Positions 44,784 to 56,299 of a DNA stretch of 64,000 nucleotides are shown one piece after another. The DNA is taken from NCBI GenBank assembly GCA_017654935.2, contig CM065690.1, positions 27,135,841 to 27,199,840 on the forward strand. The letters run 5' to 3'. Each line of letters opens with the position of its first letter. Positions within the stretch are counted from its first letter, which is position 1. This stretch comes from Phymorhynchus buccinoides (lineage: Eukaryota; Mollusca; Gastropoda; Neogastropoda; Raphitomidae). The translations under genes and the position numbers were made by a program. The notes below the pieces were generated by a model. That model worked only from the letters and a program-made list of their open reading frames with translations, was not told the DNA's origin and searched no databases.

Positions 44784-47700
44784 GATTCACCCTACGCTGT
44801 ATTAATTTATAAAAATCGGTCGTATACTTACTGTGTTTCGTACTGACTACCGGGCATTGTCCTCCCAGTATATTGTTCCCTATCTCTATTTTTTGTATTG
44901 TTGTGTATTTACCAATGGCCCATATTGGTGCGATTCAGACCATGAATGTACGAGGACGTTAAAACACCATTTTCGTCGTCGTGCACCTTGCCCAGGGTCC
45001 TGATTATTCCACTCTCGCTTGTTTAAAAGGATTGCAAGTTGCTGTCTTATTGGCCTACTTGAATAGAAAACACCTTTGTTTGCCCAAGATGTCTGTGTGA
45101 ATGCCCTGGCTGGTGGTCGGGATAGATGGTTGAGCACTGTACCAACAAGGGCAGATCGTCTACCGTGCAATAACCCTATTTGAGGCCTCTACAATGGCCA
45201 GCCTTTCGCAAGAGTGTAATTGTACACCTGTCAGCTATCTGGACCTTATACAAGGGCTTCAATCTCTACTGTTCATAACTGCGTTAATAACCCGTAGTGC
45301 ATGAGGCGCACAATATATGGAAAGTCATAGTCTTTGTCGATCCAGTACTAAAGCCTGTTTCCATGGGCTTGTGCTAGTTGTTTATGCTTTATTTAGCCAA
45401 AGACATTGTAAAAAATCGAAGTAAAAAAAATATCGGGACTGTGTACATTACACGCGCAATGCTGTTCCGATATGTTTCCTATGGTCATTAGTGTATGAGG
45501 TTGTCACCGGTCACGGAACTTGCGTCGATGTAATTGTATACAGCCCTTACAGTAGAATTCATTATTTATTTTCTGCCACAGCTCTCGTGCTACATGTTGG
45601 CCCCAACTTCAAGCTCAATGCAAATCCAACGTTAGAAGCATTCTGGGTGTTAGGCCTTATGCCTATAATTCGGCCGCTACATAAGCCTAATACTAATTTC
45701 ATTTATCAGATCACCTCTTTTTCTTTACCTGCATTTTCTTTTCCTCCCCCAGTAATCTTTACAAATACTTTGAAATGTTTATGCAAGAAGATCTCTCTCT
45801 TAGCAAGTGCGACCAGTCATGCTTTCAGTGTATTGTATTTGTAACGAAATGAGCTTCCGCTTGTGTTAAATGTGAGCCTTCTCTTATGGCCAAACATGTG
45901 TTCCGTGTTTTCTTCGGTCTTTGATGTTTGCATACACGGCACTCTTGAATTGATCCAGATGATAATTATTACGTTTTTTTTGGCCATGTACACTACAGTG
46001 TGCCATTACATCTGTTGAAGTCGTGAATGACAGTTCCGAGAGGCTATATAGGCCTTTCAGCTTATGCCACCTATCGTTCATTATTATCTGTCAGGATACT
46101 TTTAATGTTTTGAATCCAACATGGCAGTGTCTGTTGCGTTTGGTCGTGTGGCTTCTGCACTTGAAGTCTGGTTTTCAATCTCTTTCTTTTTTTCTTCATC
46201 TGAGCAGGTGTGTTGTGTGTGTGGGGGTGTGTGTCTGTGCGGCTTGTTCCGTTTCTGTGCGTTGGTTGTGGGTTTTTGTTGTTGTTAAGTCCCCACGAGC
46301 CAAAGGTTCTGGGAGCTATTGTCGTTTTTGTATATGTGTTTGGTTTCCGTTCCCGTCCTGTCCGGTGTTTCCGGCGTGCCTCCGTCGTTAGGCTATTCGT
46401 CCTCGTTTTTCGAAAAAATAAACTATTCTAGATTCTATCATCATCAAATTTGGTATATCTTCGTTCACGCCAAGTATTTGCAAGCGTATCCTACTGATTG
46501 TATTTAGTTTTACATTCAAGGTCAGTGCTCGCGCCATGTATACGGGTTCAACCCCGACCAAACTACATACATCGTGACATATAATCAGAGCGAAGCACTC
46601 TCGAAGTTTTTGTCATGGTATTTTAATGAAGTTTTTTTTCACAACATTTCTTGATGAATGGTCTATAACATCAGTTCTGTGAGCATGCTCCCTGTGGCGC
46701 GCATGTGATCGCGCGCGTCTCAAATCACGGGTTCCATGAACCCCCAGGTATTATATATAAAAAATAAAGACTATTCAGTTACGTGCTGGTTTTGATGTTT
46801 TTTATGGTAACCGTTACGTGCTGTTTTGCTGCGTTTTTATGTATGGGTCAGCCGACACTACTGCGATTTAGACAGTAGCTCTGGCGATGCTGCCGAGGGT
46901 GGATCCTTTGCAGCCGCCCGTGCGGCGTTGCACTGTTTTGCTTGTTGTGGTCGTTGTGTGACTTTTTGTTCGGTTTATTCTATTCTTCATTCACTTGTTG
47001 TCCTTTTTGTTTGTTATTTTTTAATATCAAATTTCCACAGTCACCCTATGCCAGCCAGCAGATATGAGGCTGGTTCCAACAGATTATTCCTATTAAAAAA
47101 AAAATACTGGTAGATAATAGCATGGGATTCAAAATTGGAAAAGAAACAGCATGTGTGGTGTCTGATGAATGCATAGCTATAATCTTTTTGTCATTTAATG
47201 TTTAGTTAAATTACTTCGTCCATGAGTTACTTGTCTATCAGACCTGCTCCACCGTCCACTTACACGTAAGCAAAATACATCATAGAATTTCAAATCAAAT
47301 TTATTAAACAAGCACAATATAACATCTCATAAATTTAGAAAATAATTTCGAAACTAGTGCCATAATGTCCCCGAGCTCATCCAAATATAGAATCACGATC
47401 TAGGATGATATTGCCAACATGATTGTTGAGGTGATCCCAATCTGGGTAATGTCAGGTTCGAAAATTCCACTGTAGAAAACCTTGTTTGGGAAGGCTTTGT
47501 TGTCTTAACAAACAGTGCTGGGTTCTCAATGTAAATAGAGAAAAGGATAAACAAGCAGATAAAAACAAAAACAACAACCCAATAACAGACAAAAACCTAT
47601 TCAAACAAGGGTCAGATAAACCACCGTAGCAGATTTTGAATGGTCTGTCTCGCCCTAAGCTATTATGTTAATTATAACACTGATCTATATGTCGTTACAT

Positions 47701-48790
47701 TAACTCGGGACCTTGAGTGGTGTGCACTGCCTGAGGCATTGCAGCCAGTATTGTTCCCACACCATCTTTGTTGACCGATGAGGACACGTAAAACAAATCT
47801 TTCATCGGTCTCTCGCTTAAGCCGTGCAGTTACTTCCAACTGTGTGGCCGTTACTTGACGTGCGGACACACTTCCATGTGAGCGCGATCGAAACTAAACA
47901 TATAACTCAACTAGTTCCCCACCGCTTCGAACAGTGAACTGTAACAAACAAACATGACACAGAACACTTTCCTTGGCATCGTTATATCGTAGTTATTGGT
48001 TCCTGATAACGTAAGAGACTTAATTAGAATTCGATTCTTGGTACTTACGATTGTGCACTCCCAATAGTCAAAACGCAAGGACACGCACTTCACTCCTGTC
48101 ATATCACTCCTCATAAAAATAATGAAATTAGGTTACGTGCGTTTTGTCTTGTAGAGCGGTTCTATGGATTCTCCCTTTCCCACTTGTCTCATGTTACCTT
48201 AAAGGGCATGCTTAGTGGACTACATACGATTCGCTGTCAATGCGATGCGAATTGTGTCACGATGTGCGTCAATTATTCATGTCGTTGCGAAATTCATCGT
48301 ATTGGGTCATGCTATTTGCGAGTATGTTTATAAAAGAGCGAAGTAGTAGAATATTTTTAGACGGTAAGTGATCAACTTTCAGTGATTAGTCTAACATCGC
48401 ATCGTCACACAATGCGCATTGCATTTGACAGCGAATATGTACTGTGCTCGTGTCAGGCCCTTAGCTACTGGCATAAGGCTATCACAGGAGAAGTTGATCC
48501 ATGTATCTTACTTAGTTATTTAACATATGTTGGGCTGTTTTAGAAAATGAATAGACGCTAGTCGCGAAACTACTTTGTACACTCTGTGTATAACCATAAC
48601 AATCGAAATAGATACACAAATACTCGCCTTCCTTCTTGTATTCTTGTTCCTTTTTCTTATACTTGTTGAGACTTCTCCTCCTTCTTCTTCCACTCCGTCT
48701 TCTCCTTCTCTTATTTCTTCTCTGCTTGCTTACTTGTTTATTCTCTCTTCTTCTTTCTTTTCTGTTTCTTCTTTTTCTCCTTTTTTCGCG
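44784..48790. other. About 4 kb without a recognisable gene
   Basis: This is the expected place for exon 1 and the promoter of SOD-B, but I could not find a convincing first exon. A GT-rich stretch is at about 46205-46280. A GGTTCAACCCC word near 46544 resembles a tRNA B-box, but there is no matching A-box or cloverleaf. A long polypyrimidine stretch (about 48630-48787) leads into SOD-B exon 2. Confidence 0.5.
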
Positions 48791-51700
48791 TACGAACTAT
48801 GGCTCCATCCACATCAGTGGCACTATATCAGGTGCCTGTACCAGGCAGCACATGGCTTGTCCCCACTTCCACCAGTATGGAGAACCTCCAGAGAGGTCGT
48901 GAGGCATCATATCATTAGAAGTCCACCACCACCATAATTCATTGAGTCTATAATCATCACCTATCTTCTATTCATCATGTCCATCATCATCATCAATCTC
49001 TCAGGCTGACTCCCAGGCAGCCATGGCTTCATCATCCACTCGTATGGAGACCTCAGAGGGGGGAGTCATTCATCATCACATCATTCATTCATCATCATCA
49101 TCTCCCACATCATCACCATCATTCTCCATCATGCATTACATTATCAACACATCTCATCATCATGTCCTCAGGGTCCGACTCCAGGCCAGACATAGGCTTT
49201 CCACATCACCAGTAGGAGACCTCATTGAGGAGGGTGAGTCTCATATCTCATCATGTCATACGCCACCATCCACACTGTTCAATTAATCATAACATCATAT
49301 CCATCTACCATAATGTAATCCATCTCAGGGCTGAAACTCAGTGAACAGGACATGGCTTCCAATCCACCAGTATGGAGACCTCAGAGAGGGTGATCGTCAT
49401 CATCTGTTCACATAATCATCACCACATCATCATCATCACATCCTCCGGGCTTGACTATAGGAAGGCTATGGCTTCCCAAATCCACAGTATGGATACATCA
49501 GACGAGGGTGAGTCAGCCTACTCTATGTAATCAATCACCTATCTCATCATCATCTATATCTCAGGGCTGACTCTCAGGAAGGTACCATGGCTTTCCACCA
49601 CTCCAACCCGTCTGGAAGACTAATCAGATCTCGAGGGTGTGTCATCATCATTCATTCATCACCCCATCATCATCATATCTCAGGATTTCTCTGTATGTAC
49701 AGCGATAGGCATGGCTTCCACAATCCAACAGTGTCTATGGAGGACATGTCCATCAGAGAGGGTTGAGTCCATCATCATTCCATCATCACCAGTCATCATC
49801 ATCATTACTCAGGGCTGACTCATCCAGGCAGAACATGGCTTTCAACCATCCACCACCAGTATGGAGGACTCGGAGAGTGCGTGATTGCTCATATCATCAC
49901 TTTCACTCATCATCATCACCACCATCATCATCTATGTCACATAATCTCAGGGCTGACCCAGCGGAACGTGCCATGGCTTCCACTATCCACCAGTCATGGA
50001 GACCTCGGTATTGTCAGGGTGAGTCATCATCTACCATCATAATCATCATCATCATCTCATCATCATCTCAGCTGACTCCAGGAAGGCATCATGCTTTCCA
50101 CATCACCAGTATGGAGACCTCAGAGAGGGTGGTTTGGAGTCATCATCATGTCATCATCAACATCATCTCATCTCATCATCAATCGCATGGGACTAGACTC
50201 CAGGAAGGCATGGTCTGAATTGTCCAAATCCACCAGTATGGGCGTACCTCAGAGAGGGTGAGTTCATTCATCATTCACTATGTAACCATCTATCTCAGTC
50301 ATTCATATCCTCAGGTGATCTCCAGGAAGGCATGGCTTCCACACATCCCCCCAGTATCGGAGACCTCAGAGAGTGTGAGTATATCATCATCATTAGCACC
50401 AATCATAAGTCATCATCTCAGGGTCTGGACTCCAGGCAGACATGGTCTTCAACATCACCAGTATGGAGAGTCTCGGAGAGGGTTGAGTTCATGTCACATT
50501 CATGCTAATCATCATAATCCACCATGCATCATCATCATTCACTACCTCAGGGCTTGACTCCAGAAGGCATGGCCTTTCCACATCCACCAGTGGTGTATGA
50601 GATCCCCCTCGGAGAGTGTGAGTCATTCATTCTATCTGTCTACATCATCATCCATCATTCATCATTCTCACATGCGGCCTGACAGGAGGAAGGCATTATG
50701 CGCTTACAAATCCAGTACAGTTATGGAGACCTCGTCGATCGAGGTGGATGATCGTTCATCATCATTCATAATTCATTCATCATCATCATCTTAGGGCCTG
50801 ACTCCATAGGCAGACATGGCTTTCCAACATCCCCAGTATGGAAAGACCTCAGAGAGGGTGAGGTCTTTCATCATCATCACACATCATGTCATCATGCTCA
50901 CTCATCAATCATTCCTGTTATCATCCGGTACCACTCCTCCTCCCTCATCACATGTTTATACTCATAACCATAACAACAACACAACAACATCAATGGCGTC
51001 GTCGTTGTCATAAGCATCGTATCTTCTTCTGTTACTATCATTCATATGATCATTTCGTCGTGGCAGTCAAGATCACCTCGAAGGACAATGTGAATACTGC
51101 AATTTTATCTAACTCTTTCTTTACTTAAGCGTTCACACTTTATGGTTATTCTTTTTACTTTATATTATTTTACAAAAAGGTCGACAACTCTCTCTCTCTC
51201 TGCTGTTTCTTTCTGTCGCCTTATATGTGCTGTGTGTTGCTGTGTTGTGTGCGTGTTGCTGTGTGTTGTGTGTGATGTGTGGTGTGTATCTATCTTTCCC
51301 TCTGTCTTCTTTCTGTCTGTTCTGTCCTTTGTCTGTCTGTCTGTCTCTCTCTATATCCCTCAATTCATTGCTGTGTATGATACTATGTGTCTTGTCAAAG
51401 GGCTGCAGGCGGGTCACTTTAACCCCCTACAACTTCTATGACCCACATCGGCTCCCCTAACCCTGGATAGCGGCCAGGTCAGTTTGTAAGTGCGCACACA
51501 CGCACGCACTCACACGCGCCGCGCACACACAAACATACGCACGATTATCACACACAAAATATCCACGAATTTATATTTATCCACACACTATCACACACAC
51601 ACGCCCCGCGCTGCTCCTGGCGTAAGGGGGGAGGATGGAGGGAGGACAGACAGACGAGCTGAGGAGATAGTCATATGATACGATTATATAAGAGAGAGAG

Positions 51701-53204
51701 TAGAGAGAGAGTCGATGACTCGTGATCCTTGGAGTTGAGGAGAGTAGAGGAGAGAGAGAGATGAGGGATGAGAGAGGGAGAGAGATGAGCAGAGAGAGAA
51801 GAGGACAGAGACAGATGTACAGAGAGAGATCAGAGAGAGAGATGGCGCGTTGCAGTTTTGAATTGGGGTTTGATCCATCGGAAGCAACCCGTAAATGTTG
51901 GCCATAAATGAAGTCAATTTGAATTATGTGAAATTCCGAACACAAACTCCTGTAAGCCTACCATTCCGATTTGTTTGGACACGAATGTGTTCATTACAAG
52001 ATCCGTTTCCAACAGGCATGTAGGAGATCCTGGGCCAATATCGTAGCGGGACTTACACGGCGCTGGCTGAAGGTCGAACATCCACTGACAGCGTCATCTT
52101 CCTCTCCGGTATCACTAGCAACAACTGTATCTCAGCAGAAGGGTGGTGTGAGTCTGTTGAGGTATTTACCTCCAGTACCACAGGTACAAATGAAACGTTT
52201 CTGTAACAATACTCAGGGGTCTGCATGCAATTGTTGTTATGGTGAATAAATCAAATCTGGTTCTTTGTAAATATGACCGACACATCCACGATTAGTCCTT
52301 TGGGTTTTTTCTGGGTTCGCTGTGATCCACAATACATCATGTCCTCAACTTCAAATTGTACTGGCTGCTCTTTAAATGATGTTTCGTGTTGAATTTGGGA
52401 CCTTGCGTTCTTCAATGGAGCGAGACCTGGTCTAAAACAAGATTTATTGTGCAGCTATATGAGGATAAAACCACGTGAAACACAGTGATATTTTGACAAG
52501 TGATCTCGGTGGGTCTTTAAGTGTCGTTGTAGAAAATCGCTGCACAGATGTTGTATGGTTGTCCCAATTCTTTCGCTTTCGAATCCTACGTAGACTAATA
52601 TTATTAAGATCGGGTGACAGGGTTGAGAACAGGTTAGACGACAAGCTTTCAAGAGAAGATGGAACAAAATCAGTATTCACTCGAACAAATCACTGGTTTC
52701 TGATTGTCACGAAATACCCTCATCAAAACTGTAAAAGCGGCTTGGGGGTGTGTGTTACTACTGGTTAGAAACTATTGAAAACATTATGAATTACCTAATG
52801 TATGGTCATGTTCATGGATGACTTGCAAGTTGAACGTAGCTTGGGAACGAAATGTACCATGTGATCCTTTTTCGCACTGTATTACAGGCCTGTACAAAGA
52901 AAACATCCCATCCTTATCTATATGTTAAGGGGCATCTTGAACTTCAAATGCCTTTGAGTACTTTGGTCTATTTATGTCTGATTAATTGGTGTATGTTTTT
53001 AATCGGGCAAAAATGCATTTCCATGCACACTCTTGTGACCTTACAATTATACAGTGTCCTGGTTTGCTTAGGTGAAGCATGCGATGTTGGATGACTATTG
53101 GGCAGGGAGATAACGCTGAAAGCAAACTGACGGGAAACGCTGGTGTCACCGCCTCTCTTGTGGAGTGTATTGGCCCCATTTGCTGCTCTCGAAACGCCCG
53201 ATAA
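48791..53204 (+). CDS. SOD-B: extracellular-type Cu/Zn SOD with tandem copies of exon 2 (frame noisy)
   Basis: Four exons in canonical SOD order on +. Exon 2 (about 48791-48896) reads SIHISGTISG and then, allowing for indels, LTPGRHGFHIHQYGDLRE, with copper ligands H46/H48. It is followed by the exon 2 array (49000-50863). Exon 3 (51401-51477) has HFNP (H63) and DPHGSPN (H71). Exon 4 (52016 to about 52148) begins after AACAG as G-CAT-GT, giving the R-H (H80) junction; it continues GDLGNI (D83) and DSVISLSG, and ends near RRVV. Exon 5 (53072-53204) has VHADVDDYG (H120), GNAGHRLSCGVIG (R143 and C146) and a possible stop at 53202-53204. HQYGDL in place of HEFGD is the wording of secreted Cu/Zn SODs. 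Each exon needs small frame corrections, which I attribute to sequence error, though a pseudogene is possible. No exon 1 or signal peptide was found. Confidence 0.72.
49000..50863 (+). repeat. Tandem array of about 15 SOD exon 2 copies with CAT-rich spacers
   Basis: After the full exon 2, the segment GGCTGACTCCAGGAAGGCAT + GGCTTCCACATCCACCAG + TATGGAGACCTCAGAGAGG recurs about 15 times (near 49000, 49165, 49322, 49441, 49558, 49678, 49805, 49943, 50066, 50183, 50310, 50416, 50545, 50670 and 50790). Most copies are preceded by a (T)CTCAG word and many are followed by GTGAGT, so they look like exons with splice sites. Spacers are (CAT)n-rich. The consensus exon is 57 nt, phase 1 at both ends, encoding a 19-residue module around HGFHIHQYGD. 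The upstream CTCAG resembles the exon-internal TATCAG of the full exon, so the array may have grown by duplication of the exon-intron border. Individual units carry indels. Confidence 0.85.
51680..51845. repeat. (GA)n-rich tract in SOD-B intron 3
   Basis: About 165 bp of irregular GA repeats between exons 3 and 4. The overlapping ORFs on both strands are compositional artefacts. Confidence 0.85.
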
Positions 53205-54164
53205 GATACTGCAGTGGTTGGCCCCTCGCCTGTCTTCGAACAACACCCTCTGCGGGTATACGGGCATCTGCCTGCTCCTGTAACACCACCAGGTATGGCA
53301 ATAGTTTGCTCCAAACGACTCACTGCTCCTGCACGTCTTTATCTGCTTATTTCTAGTTCTTCATTATTGAACCTTTATAACAAAACAACAATGACATTTA
53401 TGGGCAGTGTTTTTTTTTCATAATTTGTTTAGAGTTCAAATTGTTGCGTGATACTCGATGTGTAGATTATTTATTCGTTTCATGAATATCCTAGACCTGT
53501 TTTACCTTCTCTACATTCTTTCCGAGTGTATTTGGTACTGACAATTTGCGACCTCCTCTATCTATACCAAAATTGATCAACAGAATGCCTAATTAAATTA
53601 TAGTGGCATTCTTCGTGTATACATTGTTTGCTTGGTTAATAATTAACTTAAATACACATTTGAGCCGACCAGTAAACAACCTAATTTCAGCCGCGAGATA
53701 CTCAAGACTTGTGTAGGGGGTAAAAAGGTATGTATATCTGTCTGTGTGGTTATGTCGTTACGTGTCTGTGTGTTTTCTCGTGTCTTGTCTGTCTCTCTCT
53801 CTCGACTCTCTCTCCCTCTGTCTGCTGTCCCTTCTCGTTCTCTCTGTCTCTCTCTGTATCATTCTGCATTAACGTCCTCCAACTAAAAGCTGTAAAACTC
53901 TACGGGAAAACAAAACAAAACATTTTTTTCATAGATTTTCAAAACTAGTTATGTTATTTGTGAGGATACATTTGATGAAACTTACAACAGTTGCGAAATC
54001 AAGAGGAGGCCTGTGCACATGTTGAGAAGGCTTACGCGAGAGTACATGCTACCATATGTACACCATGTGTTACCTCTCTGTGCATTGCGTACGACACAGG
54101 ACACCTCTATAAAAAAAAAAAAGTTGAGAAGAATAGAAAAATTCAAATGCAAAACAAAATGCCT
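53205..54164. other. Intergenic space between convergent SOD-B and SOD-C
   Basis: About 960 bp between the probable stop codons of the two convergent genes. A CT-rich tract is at about 53790-53850. No gene is recognised. Confidence 0.5.
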
Positions 54165-54670
54165 TTAGACTGAGTCGTGAGCAAGGGCAATAACAGAGTT
54201 GCAGACCAATATGATGACTTCATAGGTGCCGTGTTCAGTCGTAACAAGGTTGTCCAGCAAATAGTGGATGACACCGGCACGCCTACGTAGTGAGGCCAGT
54301 ATTGCTGTGGCCAAACTCCCAAGCGTCGCCGCCCCTCTCTCGCTTGCCCAGGTCGCCTCTCCGGAATGTGCACACCGGCAAACCATACAATCAGGGCCAT
54401 ATTATAAGGCTCTTTGAAAGTATATAAGTGTTGAAAAAGTGCTATTTTTGAATCCGAGTCATTGTCGTCATCATTTAAAAAGTATCCAAATAACACAATT
54501 AGAGAATCTATACTCATCCTTACAAAAGGACCAATATAACTCTATGAGGGTATGCCTTTGTGTGTTACAAATTTGGCTGGCTATCTGTGGCAGGCAAAAC
54601 AGACGCAGAGGAGCAAGCCAAGAAACTTCATTAAAAAGAATGCCCCTGGTGTCCAGGATATTTATATATG

Positions 54671-54913
54671 TGGAGACGGGGTACAAAAGCGCATGGGCTG
54701 CGCATAAGAAAGCCCACTCCCAATTGCATCTCATGAAATGAAGCAAAATTTCAGGCTCATCTTTGCTAAAGAGACGAGAGTTAATGTCTAGCATTGCCGT
54801 CTTACTACCTATGGTACTAAATTTGACTGAAACTTTTCTTTATTCTCATGCAATTATATTGGGGTTGGGCTTCTTACCCGCCCTATTCGCGATTTTTACC
54901 CATAGTCTTCCCC
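54671..54913. mobile_element. MITE, GGGAAGACGGGGTA family (copy 3)
   Basis: Runs from GGAGACGGGGTACAAAAGCG to a right end with TATTGGGGTTGGGCTTCTTA and CCATAGTCTTCCCCT. It lies in the SOD-C intron 4, between exons 5 and 4. Confidence 0.75.
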
Positions 54914-55461
54914 TGCTCACCCAATCAGTACCAGTTTATAGCAAACCAGGAAGAAGAACATTGTTCTTGCACAAACTTAATCCACTAATCTTGAAAGATG
55001 TCTTTTGCATTGAATATCCTTTATTTTCGATGGGGCAGGTATCTTAGGTAAAACTTAATTAATTTAATCCAATACTGTCCACCCAAATCTATAAGTCATC
55101 TCGTGCTTTGCCTGCCAAAGAATGTAGTAAATTAGTTAATACTTCACATTATGTGTCATGGATTCGTTCTCAACTTGACTCTTTGGTGCTTATGTTCTGT
55201 CATGCACTTAACTATTGAACATTATCTCAGCCCCTGTCTTCGTTGCACTGAGATGCGTGCAATCGTTCAGTGCCTGTCATGAAGTAGTTAGTTTTATAGC
55301 CCACAGTATAAACTATGCTCTGTGACCCTGACTCGTTCACAATTGGTAGGCAGGGTCAAGTCAGTCCAAATCAATTAATTACGGCCCCTGTCGCTATAGT
55401 CGCAAGTACTGTAGTATAATAGCTTCTAGTCAGTGTGGAGGTCACATTAAACTATTTTAAT

Positions 55462-55520
55462 TGTACGGTACCATAGCCAAATGAGGTTTATGCCGAGGCG
55501 TGTTTACCGCTACACCTAGC
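55462..55520. repeat. Dispersed repeat, copy 2
   Basis: Related to 44485-44554 (see there). It lies in the same SOD-C intron as MITE copy 3. Confidence 0.5.
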
Positions 55521-56299
55521 AAGTCATTGTTGGAAAGTCGGACTTCTGTGTTCGCACTGCTCCGTGCATTGCCTCAGTGTTGTTCTCACAGTCCTTTGTA
55601 TCTCCAAATGCTCCCAGTGTGTTCTGTTCCAGACGAGAGGACGTAATACACCCATGTTTTCCTTCATTCCTTCTGTGACTGTCTGCGTCAACTTAAAGGA
55701 AGGTAAGGAAGGAATGAAGGAAGAGCAGTCCACTATCGACGGCTTATGATCAATACACTATGACGGCTTTATGATCAAACAAGCTAGGCCTATGACATGA
55801 TACCCAGAGTACTTCTTGCCGATCGTGATGCCGTGTTGACCCTCCGAAAGTAGATGACTGCTTGGTTTCCCTCTAAGGTGATGTTCACTGTAGCCACCGC
55901 CTATTGCGTACGCCACACGATTGTTGCCCAGATTATGTACCGACATAGTCTGCAACCACCTATTGCAAAAATCTATAACTCACATACAGCTTCAGCTATT
56001 TACACGGTTTTCGAGAGACAATTGAGGTTTGTAAATTCAACCGTGTCTTAAACTTTGTGGGTAATATTGACCCCTGATTACAGAAAATGATGGGTCAATT
56101 GTTCAAAAATATGGGCCAATAATGTGTCACTGTTAAAAGTGTACTATTAATATTAAGTTTCATTGCAGACCTGTGCTAGGGCCAGAGACCCATGGGCTGC
56201 AGCACAAATATCGAGGGGTATCAATATAACTCAATAAGATATGGGTTCAATGACCGGGCCCCATGATCAAATGCCTGAAGCTCTGTCTGTCAAGCCACC

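Noticed and set aside
46500..46560. Possible tRNA or tRNA-derived SINE (GGTTCAACCCC B-box-like word)
   Set aside because: No A-box at the right distance and no cloverleaf could be drawn.
53165..53356. Extension of SOD-B exon 5 past 53204 as one long exon
   Set aside because: The corrected SOD frame meets a stop at 53202-53204, and the following sequence has no SOD similarity.
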